A stretch of DNA of 64,000 bases from Homalodisca vitripennis (lineage: Eukaryota > Arthropoda > Insecta > Hemiptera > Cicadellidae). The translations under genes and the position numbers were made by a program. Under the pieces are notes generated by a model. It was given only the letters and a program-made list of their open reading frames with translations. It was not told where the DNA came from and did no database searches. Location: NCBI RefSeq assembly GCF_021130785.1, contig NC_060211.1, positions 120,466,501-120,530,500 of the forward strand. The letters run 5' to 3'. This document shows, piece after piece, positions 24,019 to 35,671 of the stretch. The stretch's first letter is position 1; every line of letters starts with the position of its first letter.

Positions 24019-24169
24019 GGGGTGCACATTTGTACGTTTGTAGCCGCTGCAGTAAAGACAGGCTTGTTGGTAAACATCCTGATTAGATAAAACTGGTTTA
24101 CATGTGACCCAATCGTCATTTTAAAGATTAGTCCATACTAATTTATAAGCATAATTTATAATATGGCTA

Positions 24170-24275
24170 TTACGTCCCGTATGGTCTGACCACTGTTCCA
24201 ACTGGCTGAAATTTAGCGAAGCCTATCACTCAGGAGTTTAAAAAAATGAAATTTATGTCTGTATGCCTGTCTTAG
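24170..24275 (-). repeat. Inverted dispersed repeat copy, CTGAGTGATAG family
   Basis: Read on the minus strand it has AGACAGGCATACAGACATAA, then CTCCTGAGTGATAGGCTTCG and a TTTCAGCCAGTTGGAAC-AGTGGTCAGACC stretch. This is the most complete-looking copy of the family in the window. GCTGAGTGATAG recurs at about 24486. Confidence 0.5.
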
Positions 24276-25959
24276 AATCTAAAAGAAGCTTTTGAATTTA
24301 AAGAATTGATTGACATATTTTAAGATAGTTTTAAATATGAATAAGACAATAATTAGAAAATCTGTATGTCTGTTTACGCTATCACTCAAATTGAAATGAC
24401 ATATATAAACTTCAAATTGTTCATTATGATTAATTTGTGTATAAGGAACAATGAGTTGATGATGGTTCACTTTCCATGAAATGTGGCTGAGTGATAGTGA
24501 ATATACTCACAATAGGTTTATGGGTAACCACAGTCAAAACTAGAATGGTAGAATAATTAAATTTGTAAATAAACTCAATACACCGATGAGATATTCAAAC
24601 ATGTAACATATTAACGCATGTAGCCTAACACTATCCCAAACACGGACATAATTATATAGTGACTTAGTGTGTAATCTTTAATTATATAAACACAGTTCTA
24701 TATCATATAGAACTCAATTTAATAAAAATAAAAGAAAGCTGGATATTCTTTCTTTATCTGGAAGATATCTCGAGAAAGATGTCATATGCAGACTTAACAG
24801 TATACTTCAAACTTAATCTCTAGAAGAATGAGTTAAGTGATGCAAAATGTTTGTGTAAAATCCTTTTTTTTATGACTGCCTCTCTGTCTATCTGTCAGCA
24901 TGTTTCATCCCGTTAATTAAATGAGCTATACATTTGCAATTTTGCATTTAACCTCAGCGAGGCCTGATTCGACCCGTGGTGTAGCGTAACTTTTACCTTG
25001 TAAAATAATTATTTCAGGACACATTACAATCCTCACTGAATCTTAAGTCTCAGAAATAATTAAATTAAAATTTTGATACATATAGAAACTTCAATTTTAC
25101 ATAGAGAAGATCTTATTGGAGGATGGTGCATGTCCCTGAATGGATGCCACTCATCTGGCCAATATGCCGTCAAGGATACGTTCGTGAACTCCAAACTGCG
25201 AAGGGTCAAGGCAAACAGGGATATGACTACAGTGCACCATTAGTACTTTTGGCATTAGTTTTTCGACTAACGATATCATTTACAGCCTAAAAAAATTATA
25301 CAATCACAAGAAAACACCTATGACCTCGAAATCCGCAACCTGCTATTCGACATGTGGTCAGTTGTAAATAGTATCTTACTACGCTGATCGTTAGTGAAGA
25401 CGCTCCCTCAAAGGGATGATAAATTAAAACATGTCTCCGCATGATATTTTAGAAAGAATTGGGTTATAGTCTTGAAATTTTTATTTCTCTCTTTCTTCAT
25501 ACTATTTTGCTATATAGTTTTTTCCAAATTCCCTATTTTCGGTTCTTGGGTTTCAAACTTTAGTGATTGGCTGAGCTTTATCCAACATGTTGCATTGGTT
25601 TTATGGTTAACAATTATTACAACATAGTAGAAACCAACGCGGGTCAGTAAAAGTCCTGTTGTATATGTGAGAGACCTGTCAAAATCCAAAATCCAAGTTT
25701 TATTCAGAAAATTATCTTTACACAATAAATGTTACATGCGTAGCATATGTATTTCCGGTGGCAAAATTAGGTACCAAATGATTTATGTTAAATAATTGAG
25801 TTATAAATTCATAAATATTATTTTTTTATTACTTTTATGTGCGATAAGTAAAGAATAATATCATTTTAGACAGTTTTATAATTGCATATTCTAAGTATTG
25901 ATCAATATTAAAAGTATTAAAATTATTAAGTAAGTTTTAAGTATTGAAAGCGGGCCACT
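24276..25959. other. Mostly AT-rich DNA, no recognisable gene
   Basis: A short GC-richer patch at 25120-25260 has no recognisable domain or repeat structure. The minus-strand frame at 25510-25725 lacks any motif that I know. Confidence 0.4.
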
Positions 25960-26450
25960 TATGTTTTGTCTCAACACACTTAAAATCCCCTGTAACTTTA
26001 AGATTGTTTCATTTTTTAGCTCTTGCTATTTTGTATATTTTTTATTATGTTCTGCTCTACTGCAAGGTACATTTCATTTAATTTCGACTTTTTGCATCAT
26101 TGGTGTATTTATATTATTTTGGTTGTTGTTATTTACGTGTACTTGTTGTTGTTATACTATTCTATTTTATACATTGTTGTTAATTCTATTGTACTTTGGT
26201 CTATTTCATAATATATTGTTGATTTTTATATGATATTAGCGTATAACTAAACTTTCTTGTTGTGATGGACAGTTATTGGGACTTGGAATCGATCATTGTC
26301 ATATTGTGTTGTGTTCTGCCATTGCTAGCTCTGTATTATTTTATACTAGTTGTACTTTTTACTGTACTATATACACTGTACTGCCATCTTATTGCATATT
26401 GTATGTAAATTGGCTGCTTGCCGTTAATAATAAATAAATAAATATTTTAT
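25960..26450 (+). mobile_element. Possible 3' end of a non-LTR retrotransposon
   Basis: The segment ends with TAATAATAAATAAATAAATA near 26425-26446, a simple tail typical of several non-LTR retrotransposons. The preceding 450 bases are T-rich on the plus strand with low-complexity TTGTT and ATT motifs, and have a hydrophobic open frame (25961-26233) probably caused by that T-richness. No reverse transcriptase motif is visible, so only a 3' untranslated part would be present. Confidence 0.35.
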
Positions 26451-26671
26451 TCAACCAAATTTAATCAATGTACATGGAATCACACGAATTAACTCATCGT
26501 TCATTCATTTTTGTATTAATATTTATCTATTATATTATGCACATTTCCTTATTATTTTTACAACATAGATTGGTGAAATGATAACTTTTCAAAATAGTCC
26601 TAACTAGATGAAAATTGGTACAAACGTTTATAATTAAAAATCTCTTGGGCCAGCCTAGTACGTTTTTATCA

Positions 26672-26673
<2 letters not shown>

Positions 26674-26731
<58 letters not shown>
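26674..26731. repeat. (TA)n microsatellite
   Basis: About 58 bases of uninterrupted alternating T and A. Confidence 0.97.
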
Positions 26732-26733
<2 letters not shown>

Positions 26734-27259
26734 CAATTGGTTTGGAGTTGATATGAAATTTCCTTAGCTGTGTGTAATACAATATTTTCTCCTGAAACGG
26801 GTTTCGATCTATCAATTATATCTACAGTTACATCACATAAGAATGTTTATTTCACTTAGAACTTTTGTTAGATTTTCTGAAGCAGGTGTAATAAAAATAT
26901 ATTTTTTATTTTGTTTAGTTAATTGTAGCATTTGGTACGCTATTACCAAAATTTTACATTATGGTGGCAGGTATAAAATTATTTAATCACAATTCAGTTA
27001 CTTATGGACTATTGTAGGAATTTTTGTTTCAAAAGTAGTTTTATTCGTGCATTTCTGAGATAAACCATACCAATATTGCATATGTTATACAGACTAACTA
27101 AATTTTGTGACTGTATAAGAAGAACAATTATTTCTGGAAGTACAGTTCATTTGGTAGGTTCTATATTATCCAAAATTTACTTAAAAGAGAACGATGAGTA
27201 TGTTAAATACCAACGGATCTCTAATACATCCTTCATTCTCGAATACCCTATCTTCCAGT

Positions 27260-27488
27260 TGAAAGGGATGCTTAGATACGCTTAACTGGGTTATTCGAGG
27301 ATACTGTGGACGAGTTGGTGAGTTACTAATTGGCTGCAGCGTCTTGTATCAAAGTGGGATCTCTCAACCCGACTTGTGCCGCCCACCTTGACTCTATAAT
27401 CAACCTTCCACATCAGTATGTTATATCAAGACAGTGACTAATTGGCAAAGGAGTTTCAACAAACTCTTAATTACATTCATCTCCTAAC
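27260..27488 (+). repeat. Copy B of the first paralogous non-coding island
   Basis: Partner of 10030-10262. The exact 29-base run starts at 27338 and the 26-base run at 27392. The resemblance extends upstream to the TTCCAG word near 27253. Copy-specific differences cluster between the runs (27368-27390). Confidence 0.8.
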
Positions 27489-27825
27489 CATTCAGCCGTT
27501 AATGCGAGAATATTATTTTTCCGCTCTGCTGTGAATCATACTTGAGCAATTGTTACGGCCATTAGACACCTGAACATGATTAAAGATTGGAGTTCTCAGT
27601 ATGGTTACACTATCATCTTCTGTTTCACTACATTAATTACAAATAAGTCGCAAGTAATATAGAATAACATTCTTTTGTACATTACGTTACAAGGAAACAT
27701 TCATTTTGACAATGAAAGCTATATTATTCTTGGAAATATAATATAAAACTCAGTAAAACAATTCCCCTGAGTAATACTCCGATGTACCAGATGCAAGTTA
27801 GCTATCACTAGCTCTGATTAGACCA

Positions 27826-28060
27826 TCAGAGAGCCGATCGGAGTGGTATTACGTCTGACTTTCGTCACAGTTAGAGATAGGGCGGGTTCAAATCCTGTAT
27901 GTGACCATTCGATTTTGACACAACCATCAACTTTGTACTGTACCGACTTTCCCCCTTATTCGGTTCGATAAGATCCCCGCTCAGACCCATAGCTCATGAC
28001 GTTAGGCATAATAAGACATACATGGTGATCAGTCTCTCTCTTTATTAATAAAGAATTAAC
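27826..28060 (+). mobile_element. Probable tRNA-derived SINE
   Basis: GGTTCAAATCC at 27885-27895 is a perfect RNA polymerase III B box (tRNA T-arm type). About 45 bases upstream GATCGGAGTGGTATTACG resembles an A box. The region does not fold as a complete tRNA, so it is a SINE head or tRNA relic rather than a gene. A less AT-rich body follows to about 28020. A second copy would be needed to fix the ends. Confidence 0.45.
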
Positions 28061-29149
28061 AATAACATTTCATGCCTCTGAAGTAGCAAATTTAAAGCAG
28101 TACCTTTGATATTTAATGTTTAACTTATCTTGTTATGTAAGTTGCACATAAATTAATTGAAGACATCCCATAGTATATTTATAACTACAAGAAACTAAGC
28201 AATAATTAATATATAAATAAGGTATTTAGAAATATGTAATTCAATAAAGATCATTCACTCTGCTACTCCAATTTGTAACGTTAGTAGTTTTAATGCCTTA
28301 ATTAAATCTGTTATAAAAAACCAAGTGGATTGTTTAGATTCAACAATTTTAAACCTTTCAATTTCATTTATATCTTTGTTTAAATTAACATATTTATGTT
28401 TTTAATCTGTCTTAGGAACTAAGGTACAAATTTAAATTTTGCTCTAAGTAAAATTCTATTTAATGAACATCACTTTGACTATGATATAGGTCACTTTGTA
28501 GGATTTAGATGAAAATTATAGAAAATATTGATATTTAATTAATTAACAATATTATGAGGGCAGTGAGAAAATCTCATATTGATTACAATATTTTTTACAT
28601 TTTAACATGCAAGGTAATACATTTAGCGTAATTGAGTAAGCTGTGGACTTGAAGTTACAGTAATTCTCAAAATTGTTGGTTATATTCACTAAACAAATTC
28701 AATAATTTTCATTTTTACTTTAGATGTTAATGCACAAACATACGTATGAAAGCTAATGTAATAGCCAAATAGTAAGTAATACAAAATACGTGTTCTTTAT
28801 AAATTAGGCACATAAATATCAACCGAGTTTCTCATATAGGTACACGCTTGGAAACACTAAGTTTGTTAAATAAATGTCAGTACTTGTCTAAAAAGTAAAA
28901 CTGAAGAAATAAAGACAAATTTAGTAATTATTATATTTTTTCTCGTTTTATCAATTTATAATATTTGATATGTTAGTGCCATTTACTACGCTAGTTACAT
29001 AATTTGTTACAGCCACACCCACGGAGGCCAGGAACTGCAAGAGGCGAGGATGAATGATATGAGCGGGTCTCCGTTCCTTTCACTACATAAAGAATGCGAC
29101 CTAGAAACCTGTCCTTGAACTTGGGAGTACTCTCAATCACCCAACCGTT
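28061..29149. other. AT-rich DNA, balanced near the right edge
   Basis: Nothing recognisable to about 29000. Bases 29010-29149 are GC-richer and may be weakly similar to 13330-13465, as expected if the island pair extends upstream. Confidence 0.4.
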
Positions 29150-29219
29150 ACGTCATCGCTTCCGACAACACAGGAATCACTGCCACCATAATACTGGCTT
29201 CCTTTACTTGACAAGGTGA
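29150..29219 (+). repeat. Copy B of the second paralogous non-coding island
   Basis: Partner of 13466-13540, sharing TTCCGACAACACAG and the following words in order, with substitutions and a small deletion. Confidence 0.6.
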
Positions 29220-29794
29220 GAAATTGGTAGAAAACATATGAATACAATTTACTAAATATCTACAGGTTTTATGGAGTACGATGGAAATAATAGTGTTTCG
29301 CACATTGAGACGACGTAACACACTGAGACCGCCACATTGTCATTGATACTATTGTTTCATTCACAGGTATAATTACTGTGCATTCTTTCATCCACTTACC
29401 TGTCATGGTGAAAGAATTCAAAAACCCGGTTGCTTACACATTTATTCCTGATATTACTTATTGTCATTCAAGGTCGTTCCACTACCGATCCGAGTATAAA
29501 AAAATTATGGTTGCCTGTAAAGTCGGTTTTACGGGCGAAGATTTTACGTGACAACGTCTTTTTCTCGGTAGAATATTTATTGATATGAATATTATTAAAT
29601 TGCACAATAGGAACAAGGAATTGAATGAAAATAAGAATTGCACAAATTTTAACTATAGAAATATATTTTGTTTACTAAAACATTGTACATACCTGTAATT
29701 TGAAATTAATTAAAATTTGTTATTGTAAATGGTAAAGTTGAATAAAACATTTACTAAAATTGGAATTTGAAATTCTTGCTAAACATAGTTAAAT

Positions 29795-30345
29795 TCTAAC
29801 TCCGCGCGTGGTGATTGGTCGGTTTAGTTCGTTTGTTTGGTCGCACTGTTATGACAGGTTAGAGGTTATAATTTGTTATTTTAAATGTTTGACTAGCAAT
29901 ACGCGCTGTTTCTTCTCAATCGACTGAATTACGATTGATTGCAGAGTGATTTAAACTAATAATTTACTTAACACTATCAACATTTGTCAATAGTATGACA
30001 TAACCTATAAACTCAGTTTCTCAACTTTTGTGTCAATCTAACAATTAATCAATCAATCATAGTTTACGATAATGAAATATCAGTGTACAATTATTTACCT
30101 TTATTGTTGTAGTTGTTGTAAATGACGAATCTAAGCACTCCACATTTTCACGAATAAACATAGTTATCTGCTTTATCCCGCGCGGCGGACCCACAGTTAT
30201 CTGCTTTATCCCGTGCGGATCCCGTGCGGCGGACCCACTGGACGGGCATCGTAACGTTACCGGGCGTTACACTTTTTCATGAGTGACTCCGAGCCGCAAC
30301 CTAATTTAAGACGTTGTCACGTCAAAAATAGTATTACTCCACACC
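29795..30345. mobile_element. GC-rich remnant with internal tandem duplication
   Basis: Two GC-rich patches (29803-29850 and 30160-30330) lie in AT-rich DNA. In the second, AGTTATCTGCTTTATCCCG occurs at 30162 and again at 30195, each followed by a GCGG/CGGACCCA segment; the second unit carries an extra copy of ATCCCGTGCGG. The palindrome GTAACGTTAC follows at about 30251. A CCAAT-type motif (GATTGG) is at about 29814. The whole resembles ends of repeats I have seen in insect genomes, but I cannot name the family, and a CpG-rich promoter is an alternative. Confidence 0.4.
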
Positions 30346-30574
30346 ATGTGTTATATAATAGGTTTCGCTGAAGTTATGTGCAAAATGTAAAGTCTAGAGG
30401 TTACGTTTAATTCTCGAGACGTGGTTCTTTGGCGTCTGTAAAAGACTAAATAAATTACGTGCATAAAATATATTTTATAAAATCTATGAATGATAGGTTT
30501 TGATTACTTTCAGCAAACAATATTCAGGTACACACATCTTTGCACAATTATTTCTATCTAAGTATATCTTAATC

Positions 30575-31010
30575 AAAAATGTCTACAAATGAAATTTCTC
30601 TCCGTATATTTGCTAGGACGTCTACTGCTCAGCCAAATTTCATAGAGTAGCATGCACCATCATAATACTTCATGTTCTGTATGTGCTCATGGTTAAATGC
30701 AAAGATTTTAAATCCGTAGCTCAATATATTCTCGATATATTGTGCAGAATTCATAAAGACTCTCTTAGAAAAATGGACAGAGGAAGAACAGCGCCAGATC
30801 AGTCAATTCAAGTCTATTAAGCTTTGATAACTCTCAACAAAATCATAGGAAGTAACATCCAATGAAATAAATTATCCATATAAAGACAAAAGGTTCACAA
30901 AAAAAGTCTACAGATGAAATATTTCTCAAGATATCTTATAGACAGACATACAGAAATATATTCAGTCCCCTGAGTGATATGCAGCTTCTCTAATGCTCAG
31001 CCAATTAAAA
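30575..31010 (+). repeat. Dispersed repeat copies, CTGAGTGATAG family
   Basis: The right part (30925-31005) has TAGACAGACATACAGA, CCCCTGAGTGATA and GCTCAGCCAATT. The left part (30575-30650) has CTACAAATGAAATTTCTC and a second GCTCAGCCAAATTTC word, similar to CTACAGATGAAATATTTCTC near 30908. Two related segments therefore sit about 300 bases apart. Confidence 0.5.
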
Positions 31011-32853
31011 CGTTCATTTTATGTATTTTCCTTTGTACACAAAATACTACCTCTATCTTAACTATCTTAATACAAGTCTAAAAACGCATAAAACATATTT
31101 TACTAACTTGTCAGATCACTAATCTATAATTTTTCAATCAATATGCGTAACGTATGTTTCTAACGAGAATTATGGATAGTTAAAGTGTAATGTAGAACTA
31201 GTAGAGATGGCTGGTAATAATTGTCGGCGATTCTATAATTTTTCATTGCATGGTGCACAATCATCTGGTAGATCGTAGGTAGAGAACGGCATACATTTGG
31301 ACGCCTATATCAATATGATACGATTGCAACGCAGTGAAGCAGCGTATACTAAAGAAATGATGTATTTTATGTAGAAACTTAATAAATGTGCAGTAGTGAC
31401 AAGTTACAGGAGCATTGTTATGGTGTATTTAATTAAGTGCATTTTTAAGCAAATTACGTAGATAATTTCAGGAATATAGCTATGTCATAGTATTCATAGT
31501 CCTAGTTTTTTTTACATAAGTACAGAGGGAAAATTAGGGCCGCATGTTCCTTTCTTACATTTAACCTCAACATAACCAACTGCTAAACAAATACATAACT
31601 CCAGTTACAAAAAATCAACTAACATGTAACTAGTTTAGAAAATATTCATTTAGTTATTCCAAGTAATATTTTCATTTAATCCGAATAACGAGAATGCAAC
31701 AGTTTAAATATACTATTCTTAAGTTAAGAAATCCTAAAGCTATTGTAATTGCGATAGTGCCTTTGTTTGTTTGTTTTGATTTAACGCGTAAACTATTTTA
31801 CAGCTTCTTTTAAAATTTTACAAAGAAATTCTAAGGATCTCTAATATGAATATAGCCCTATTTTTATTTCAAAAATCCATTCAAACTACGAGAAACTAGT
31901 CAATGAAACAGAGAAAATTACATTTTTGTCACTACAGATGTTTAATATTAATTATGGTGTCCTGTTAAATATATTCTATTGTATTTTTAACATCGTTTTA
32001 TGAGAGTACAGCAACAGATTCAATTATTTTACCCGCTATTTTAATAACTCGTAATATTTTTGTTTCATAATTCTCTTTTCACTGACCCTAAACACCTGTG
32101 GACACTTTTGGTAGTGTTTAAGCTAATTACGTCAAATATACTGTAAAACTTGTTTACATTATTTTATAATATATGAGCTTGATGAGCACTGAAATGTAAA
32201 TTACAAAGACCTGTAATTTTTACTCCAGATTGAGAAATCGAGGAATTATAAACATCTATTGATCGGGAAATATTTTATTTAAAGTTTATTTTTTTTAATA
32301 CTATTAAAACGCTATTATGAAACCCACAAAAATGAGGAACACTGTAAATGTTTATGTGCACGAGTGTTAGGTACCCAAGACTGGTTGACTTCCTGACTTT
32401 GTGATGTGACTCTTCTACACTAATATACTTCAACGAGCTATTCATTCCCAGACATTCTTACAAAAAGAAGACTTCCACAACTCAAAACCTCTCATAAATG
32501 GTTACTTAAATGTTGGATAAGCTTCCTAAGAAATTCCTTTTTACCGAGAGGAGGTGTTTTGGCTTCTAGTAGACTTTTCTGTCCTGAGTATGTATTTATA
32601 TTTTCTTCAACGTGACAAGGCAAACTCAACTATTAAACTGAAAGTATCTTAGACCAAAAAAAAAGATTGCAACACATGTACGTAGTCCATTTTTGACAGA
32701 AGTAAGTTTCTGAGTGCGAGTTATGTACATATTTCATTGGTCGGGACGATAAAACAAACTAAAATTCAACATCATTAATACAATATAATATGAGGGAATG
32801 TAAACGCCCGGAATTAGACACAACTTTTAATCGTACTAGTCTTTTCATTCCTA
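31011..32853. other. AT-rich DNA without recognisable genes
   Basis: No coding or RNA signal that I can support up to the target-site duplication of the retrotransposon. Confidence 0.5.
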
Positions 32854-32867
32854 AGTATGTAAATATA
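32854..32867 (+). repeat. Left target-site duplication of the retrotransposon
   Basis: AGTATGTAAATATA at 32854-32867 is repeated exactly at 35658-35671, just beyond the poly(A) tail. It marks the insertion site and shows that the 5' end at 32868 is the true end of this insertion. Confidence 0.85.
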
Positions 32868-33581
32868 CTCCCAGGGGCCTGGTTACTCGTAACCAGACGG
32901 GCTTGGCGACCCCGGGTTCCCCGAGCAAGTGGTCAGTATAGACTGGTTGGCATTATGCGTCCCAGGATAAAGCTGTGCAGACTATCAGCGCAGCCCATGT
33001 ACTGACTGCGCTGTGGGTGCTACAGACAGGGAGAAGCGTCCTTGGTCAGTAGAGTTAGTACATTTCCACCTTAAAGCGTATATGCACTGATTGATACTAG
33101 CTTGAAGTGGTTTACCCGCAAAACGCCCATGATTTACCCCGCATGGGGTGAAACAGGGATCTAGGGTGGACGTGTGGTGTGCTGGTGACTGAGGACAAAG
33201 TCTGCCTGCGGGATTTTGGATCCAACACTTCACTTTGCTGTCACTAAACCCTGGATGTACTGCGGTTGAGACTTGGCCCATCTTAACCAGGGGGCCCCCC
33301 GTTTGGCTCAGTCAGCGGTGGAGGTGTTGGGCAAGGGGCTTTCAATTCTGATATCCTACTGAACTCTCCAAGGCCGCTATACTTGGTCAGTGTTGCGGCT
33401 AAAGAGGGCAAGGGACGGAAGGATGGATTGGAGGTTCCTATGGAGTCGTAGGGGAGCGGGAGGCGGAATGCTGGCCTGCTGGGTAGGACCCACTGGCCGG
33501 TCGCTGGCTTATGCCCCGGCTGTGGTTCGGGAACGAGCCCCTGCACCTGAATGGGGATAAATGCCTCAATAAACATAATGT
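32868..33581 (+). other. 5' leader of the retrotransposon
   Basis: GC-rich sequence between the 5' end and the first gag-like ATG, without a plausible frame on the plus strand. Minus-strand frames at 32985-33281 and 33283-33683 are shadows of GC-rich composition. Non-LTR elements keep an internal promoter in this position, but no specific motif is identified. Confidence 0.6.
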
Positions 33582-34725
33582 ATGGTAAATCTGGACCATC
33601 TTACGACAAAGGAAAAGAAGGAAGGACAAGGAACGCCGGTTCTGGCGGGTCCCATGCCTTTTTGGGAAGAGCTCGAAAACCATTCGTTCTCCACCTCAAG
33701 GCGCTTTTTTTCGGGAGCTCAATCGGCTAGGTCATCAACGTCCGAAGAAAAAGACACGCTCATGGAGATTGCTGAAAGCACGTTCAATAAGGACGGTACA
33801 CTTCTCAATGAGAACCTACATGAGAAAGATAACAGGGAGAGTACGAATGTGACGGAGCAGCCTAAGAGTCTTGCGAGAGCAGTCTCCAATTTAGAATCTC
33901 TTAGGCAATTGGCTGATACGGCAAACACTGAAGAGGAACAGGGCCTCAAAGCCATTGAAGAAGTCCTGAAAGAATTTGAAGCCGTTATGAAGACGAACCA
34001 TCGAGTCCCCACTGTAATTAAGAATAGCGTGGTGAGGATCAGGGAGTCTTTGTACGGAATCCACACGAGCCGGAAGCAGCGTAGGTGAGGCAGTTACCTC
34101 GGAACGAGAATTGGTCGGCGCCACTACCTCTCCAGTCGAGATGAGAAGTGGTAAGAGGAAGAGGGCAATGCCTGGTGAAGTTGCAAGACTGGAGGTCAAC
34201 TTGCCTCCTCTAACGATAAGTGGACCCGGTGGGGAGTGGCACGCCGGCTAGGGCTAGTCCTGAGCCGGTCACCCCCACACCTGAAAAGGGCCCATCTAAC
34301 GCCGAACGGGTTCACTCAGAGGAGCAACTCTGGCAAGAAGACCGTCAGAATAGGAAGAAAAGGCTTAGAAAAGAAAAGCAAGCTGTGAAGACCGTAAAGA
34401 AGAATTCTGAGGCTTGTGCAGAAAACAGGCAGCTCCTGCCGCCTCCTCTGCAACGGCAAAGCTGAGGAAAGAAGAGAGGAGGAAGACGCGTCCCCCGGAT
34501 GCAGTCCTCATTCGACCAACCACTGGTAAGTCGTATGCGGACCTGCTAAAGGACATCCGTTCAAAGATAAAGCCGGAGGACTCGGGGGCGGGCGGAAGTC
34601 AGGGCTATTCGTCCGACCCGCACCGGCGGTCGTCTGGTGGAGCTCGGGTCGAAGACCACAGACAAAGACGGGTTTTCAGCTCGGCTTTGAAGACGGCCAT
34701 TGGCGAGAGCGGCACCGTCAGTGTC
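33582..34725 (+). pseudogene. Gag-like ORF1 of the retrotransposon, frameshifted and truncated
   Basis: ORF1 proteins of this group bind element RNA in ribonucleoprotein particles. The first frame (33582-34088, 168 codons) is charged and contains SNLESLRQL and EEVLKEFEAVMKTN stretches with helical, coiled-coil-like spacing. The reading continues in other frames: EAVTSERELVGATTSP from about 34087, an Arg/Lys/Glu-rich stretch at 34220-34465, and DAVLIRPTTGKSYADLL in the frame of 34414. A later piece reads LVELGSKTTDKDGFS and then ALKTAIGESGTVS. At least four frame changes are needed. The CCHC zinc knuckles expected at the C terminus are absent because the deletion junction comes first. Confidence 0.8.
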
Positions 34726-34727
34726 TA

Positions 34728-35420
34728 AGCGGTGGACCCCGCAGAGACTAAGCGCCGAGTCCTCATGTCCGTGACGAACTCGGTTATCCTCTACGGTTGC
34801 GAGATATGGGCGGATGCCTTGCGGCAGAAAGCGTTACAGGAAGAAGGTCGTGGCGGTGCAGAGGAGAGGAGCTCTCCGGATTTCATCTGCCTATCGTACC
34901 GTTTCGGAGCCAGCCGTCCTTGTGATTGCGGGGGTAATTCCCATCGATCTTCTTGCTCTTGAGCGGAAGCGTGTATACGATGGGAATGGCACTGTCAGCC
35001 GTGCTACTGCCCGTTCGCCACACAATGGATGAGTGGCAAACTCGATGGGAGACGGAGAGTCGAGGACGTTGGTCTTTTTAGGCTCATAGGTGATCTGAGG
35101 GGATGGACCGAAAGAGAGCATGGAGAGGTAGACTTCTACCTTACCCAGCTTCTCACTGGGCACGGTTGTTTCGGCTTCTACCTTAACAGAATGGGGAAGA
35201 TCCCGAGTTCGGAATGCCAGTACGGGGATTCGGAATGCGGACGATGCCCTGCACACCTTCTTCAAATGTAGAAGGTGGGGAAACGGAGAGAAGGGAGCTG
35301 GAGGCAGCTATCGGGGCATGTTTCGCCGGAGACTCTTATAGAAGAGATGTTGTCCAGTCCCTAATCGTGGAACGCTGTCGCTGCGTTCTGCAAGAGGGTG
35401 CTAAGGCAAAAAAGAAGAGA
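34728..35420 (+). pseudogene. C-terminal remnant of ORF2 (reverse transcriptase polyprotein)
   Basis: Only the region downstream of the catalytic reverse transcriptase remains. It reads KRRVLMSVTNSVILYGCEIW, then KRYRKKVVAVQRRGALRISS and YRTVSEPAVLVIAGVIPIDL, then DEWQTRWETESRGRW and LIGDLRGWTEREHG. It ends with a Cys/His cluster near 35205-35275 (ECQYGDSEC, then DDALHTFFKCRRW in a shifted frame). Frameshifts fall near 34830, 35075 and 35240, and a TAG follows RRRLL near 35338. No YADD catalytic motif or endonuclease is present. Group assignment rests on recalled family wording, not on a search. Confidence 0.85.
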
Positions 35421-35657
35421 GCAGCTATAAAGCACCAGAATAGCTCATGCTTGTGGATTTTAGAATGAAGTAATGCCCATTGGGCGAACCATGGCACCCT
35501 CTTGAAGTAGTTGCAGAGATGTGTTCCCGAGAGGGTTTCCAATGCCTGGACCGTTAGGTTGGGTGAGAGTACCACACACCAGGGCGAACACCTGTCCCTG
35601 ACGGTGCATAATGCAGTTTCCTATCGTAAAAAAAAAAAAAAAAAATATATTTAATAT
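35421..35657 (+). other. 3' untranslated part and A-tail of the retrotransposon
   Basis: About 200 bases of balanced composition lead to an A17-19 tract at about 35629-35645. Twelve AT-only bases then precede the right target-site duplication. Confidence 0.8.
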
Positions 35658-35671
35658 AGTATGTAAATATA
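35658..35671 (+). repeat. Right target-site duplication of the retrotransposon
   Basis: Exact 14-base copy of 32854-32867. Confidence 0.85.

Larger units (their letters stand above)
32868..35657 (+). mobile_element. Internally deleted non-LTR retrotransposon (R1-clade-like)
   Basis: A GC-rich 2.79-kb insertion in AT-rich DNA. It has a roughly 0.7-kb 5' leader, gag-like ORF1 pieces (33582-34725), the C-terminal end of ORF2 (34728-35420), a 3' untranslated part, and an A-tract (35629-35645) followed by 12 AT-only bases. A 14-bp target-site duplication flanks it. The gag wording (RPPDAVLIRPTTGKSYADLL) and the ORF2 end (AVQRRGALRISSAYRTVSEP, then VIAGVIPIDLLALERK) are those I recall for the R1 group. 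The endonuclease and nearly all of the reverse transcriptase are missing at one junction near 34725, so both ends are present but the middle is gone. Such a copy could move only with enzymes supplied by another element. Confidence 0.88.

Noticed and set aside
25961..26233. 90-codon hydrophobic frame as a membrane protein
   Set aside because: T-rich DNA gives Phe/Leu/Cys-rich frames in two registers at once (25961 and 26023); more likely a low-complexity untranslated region of a retroelement.
27826..27903. Functional tRNA gene
   Set aside because: A good B box is present, but acceptor, D and anticodon arms cannot be folded; a SINE or relic is more likely.
33719..34199. Minus-strand open frames of 102-115 codons in the GC-rich insertion
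   Set aside because: They are antisense to the gag-like ORF1 pieces of the retrotransposon.
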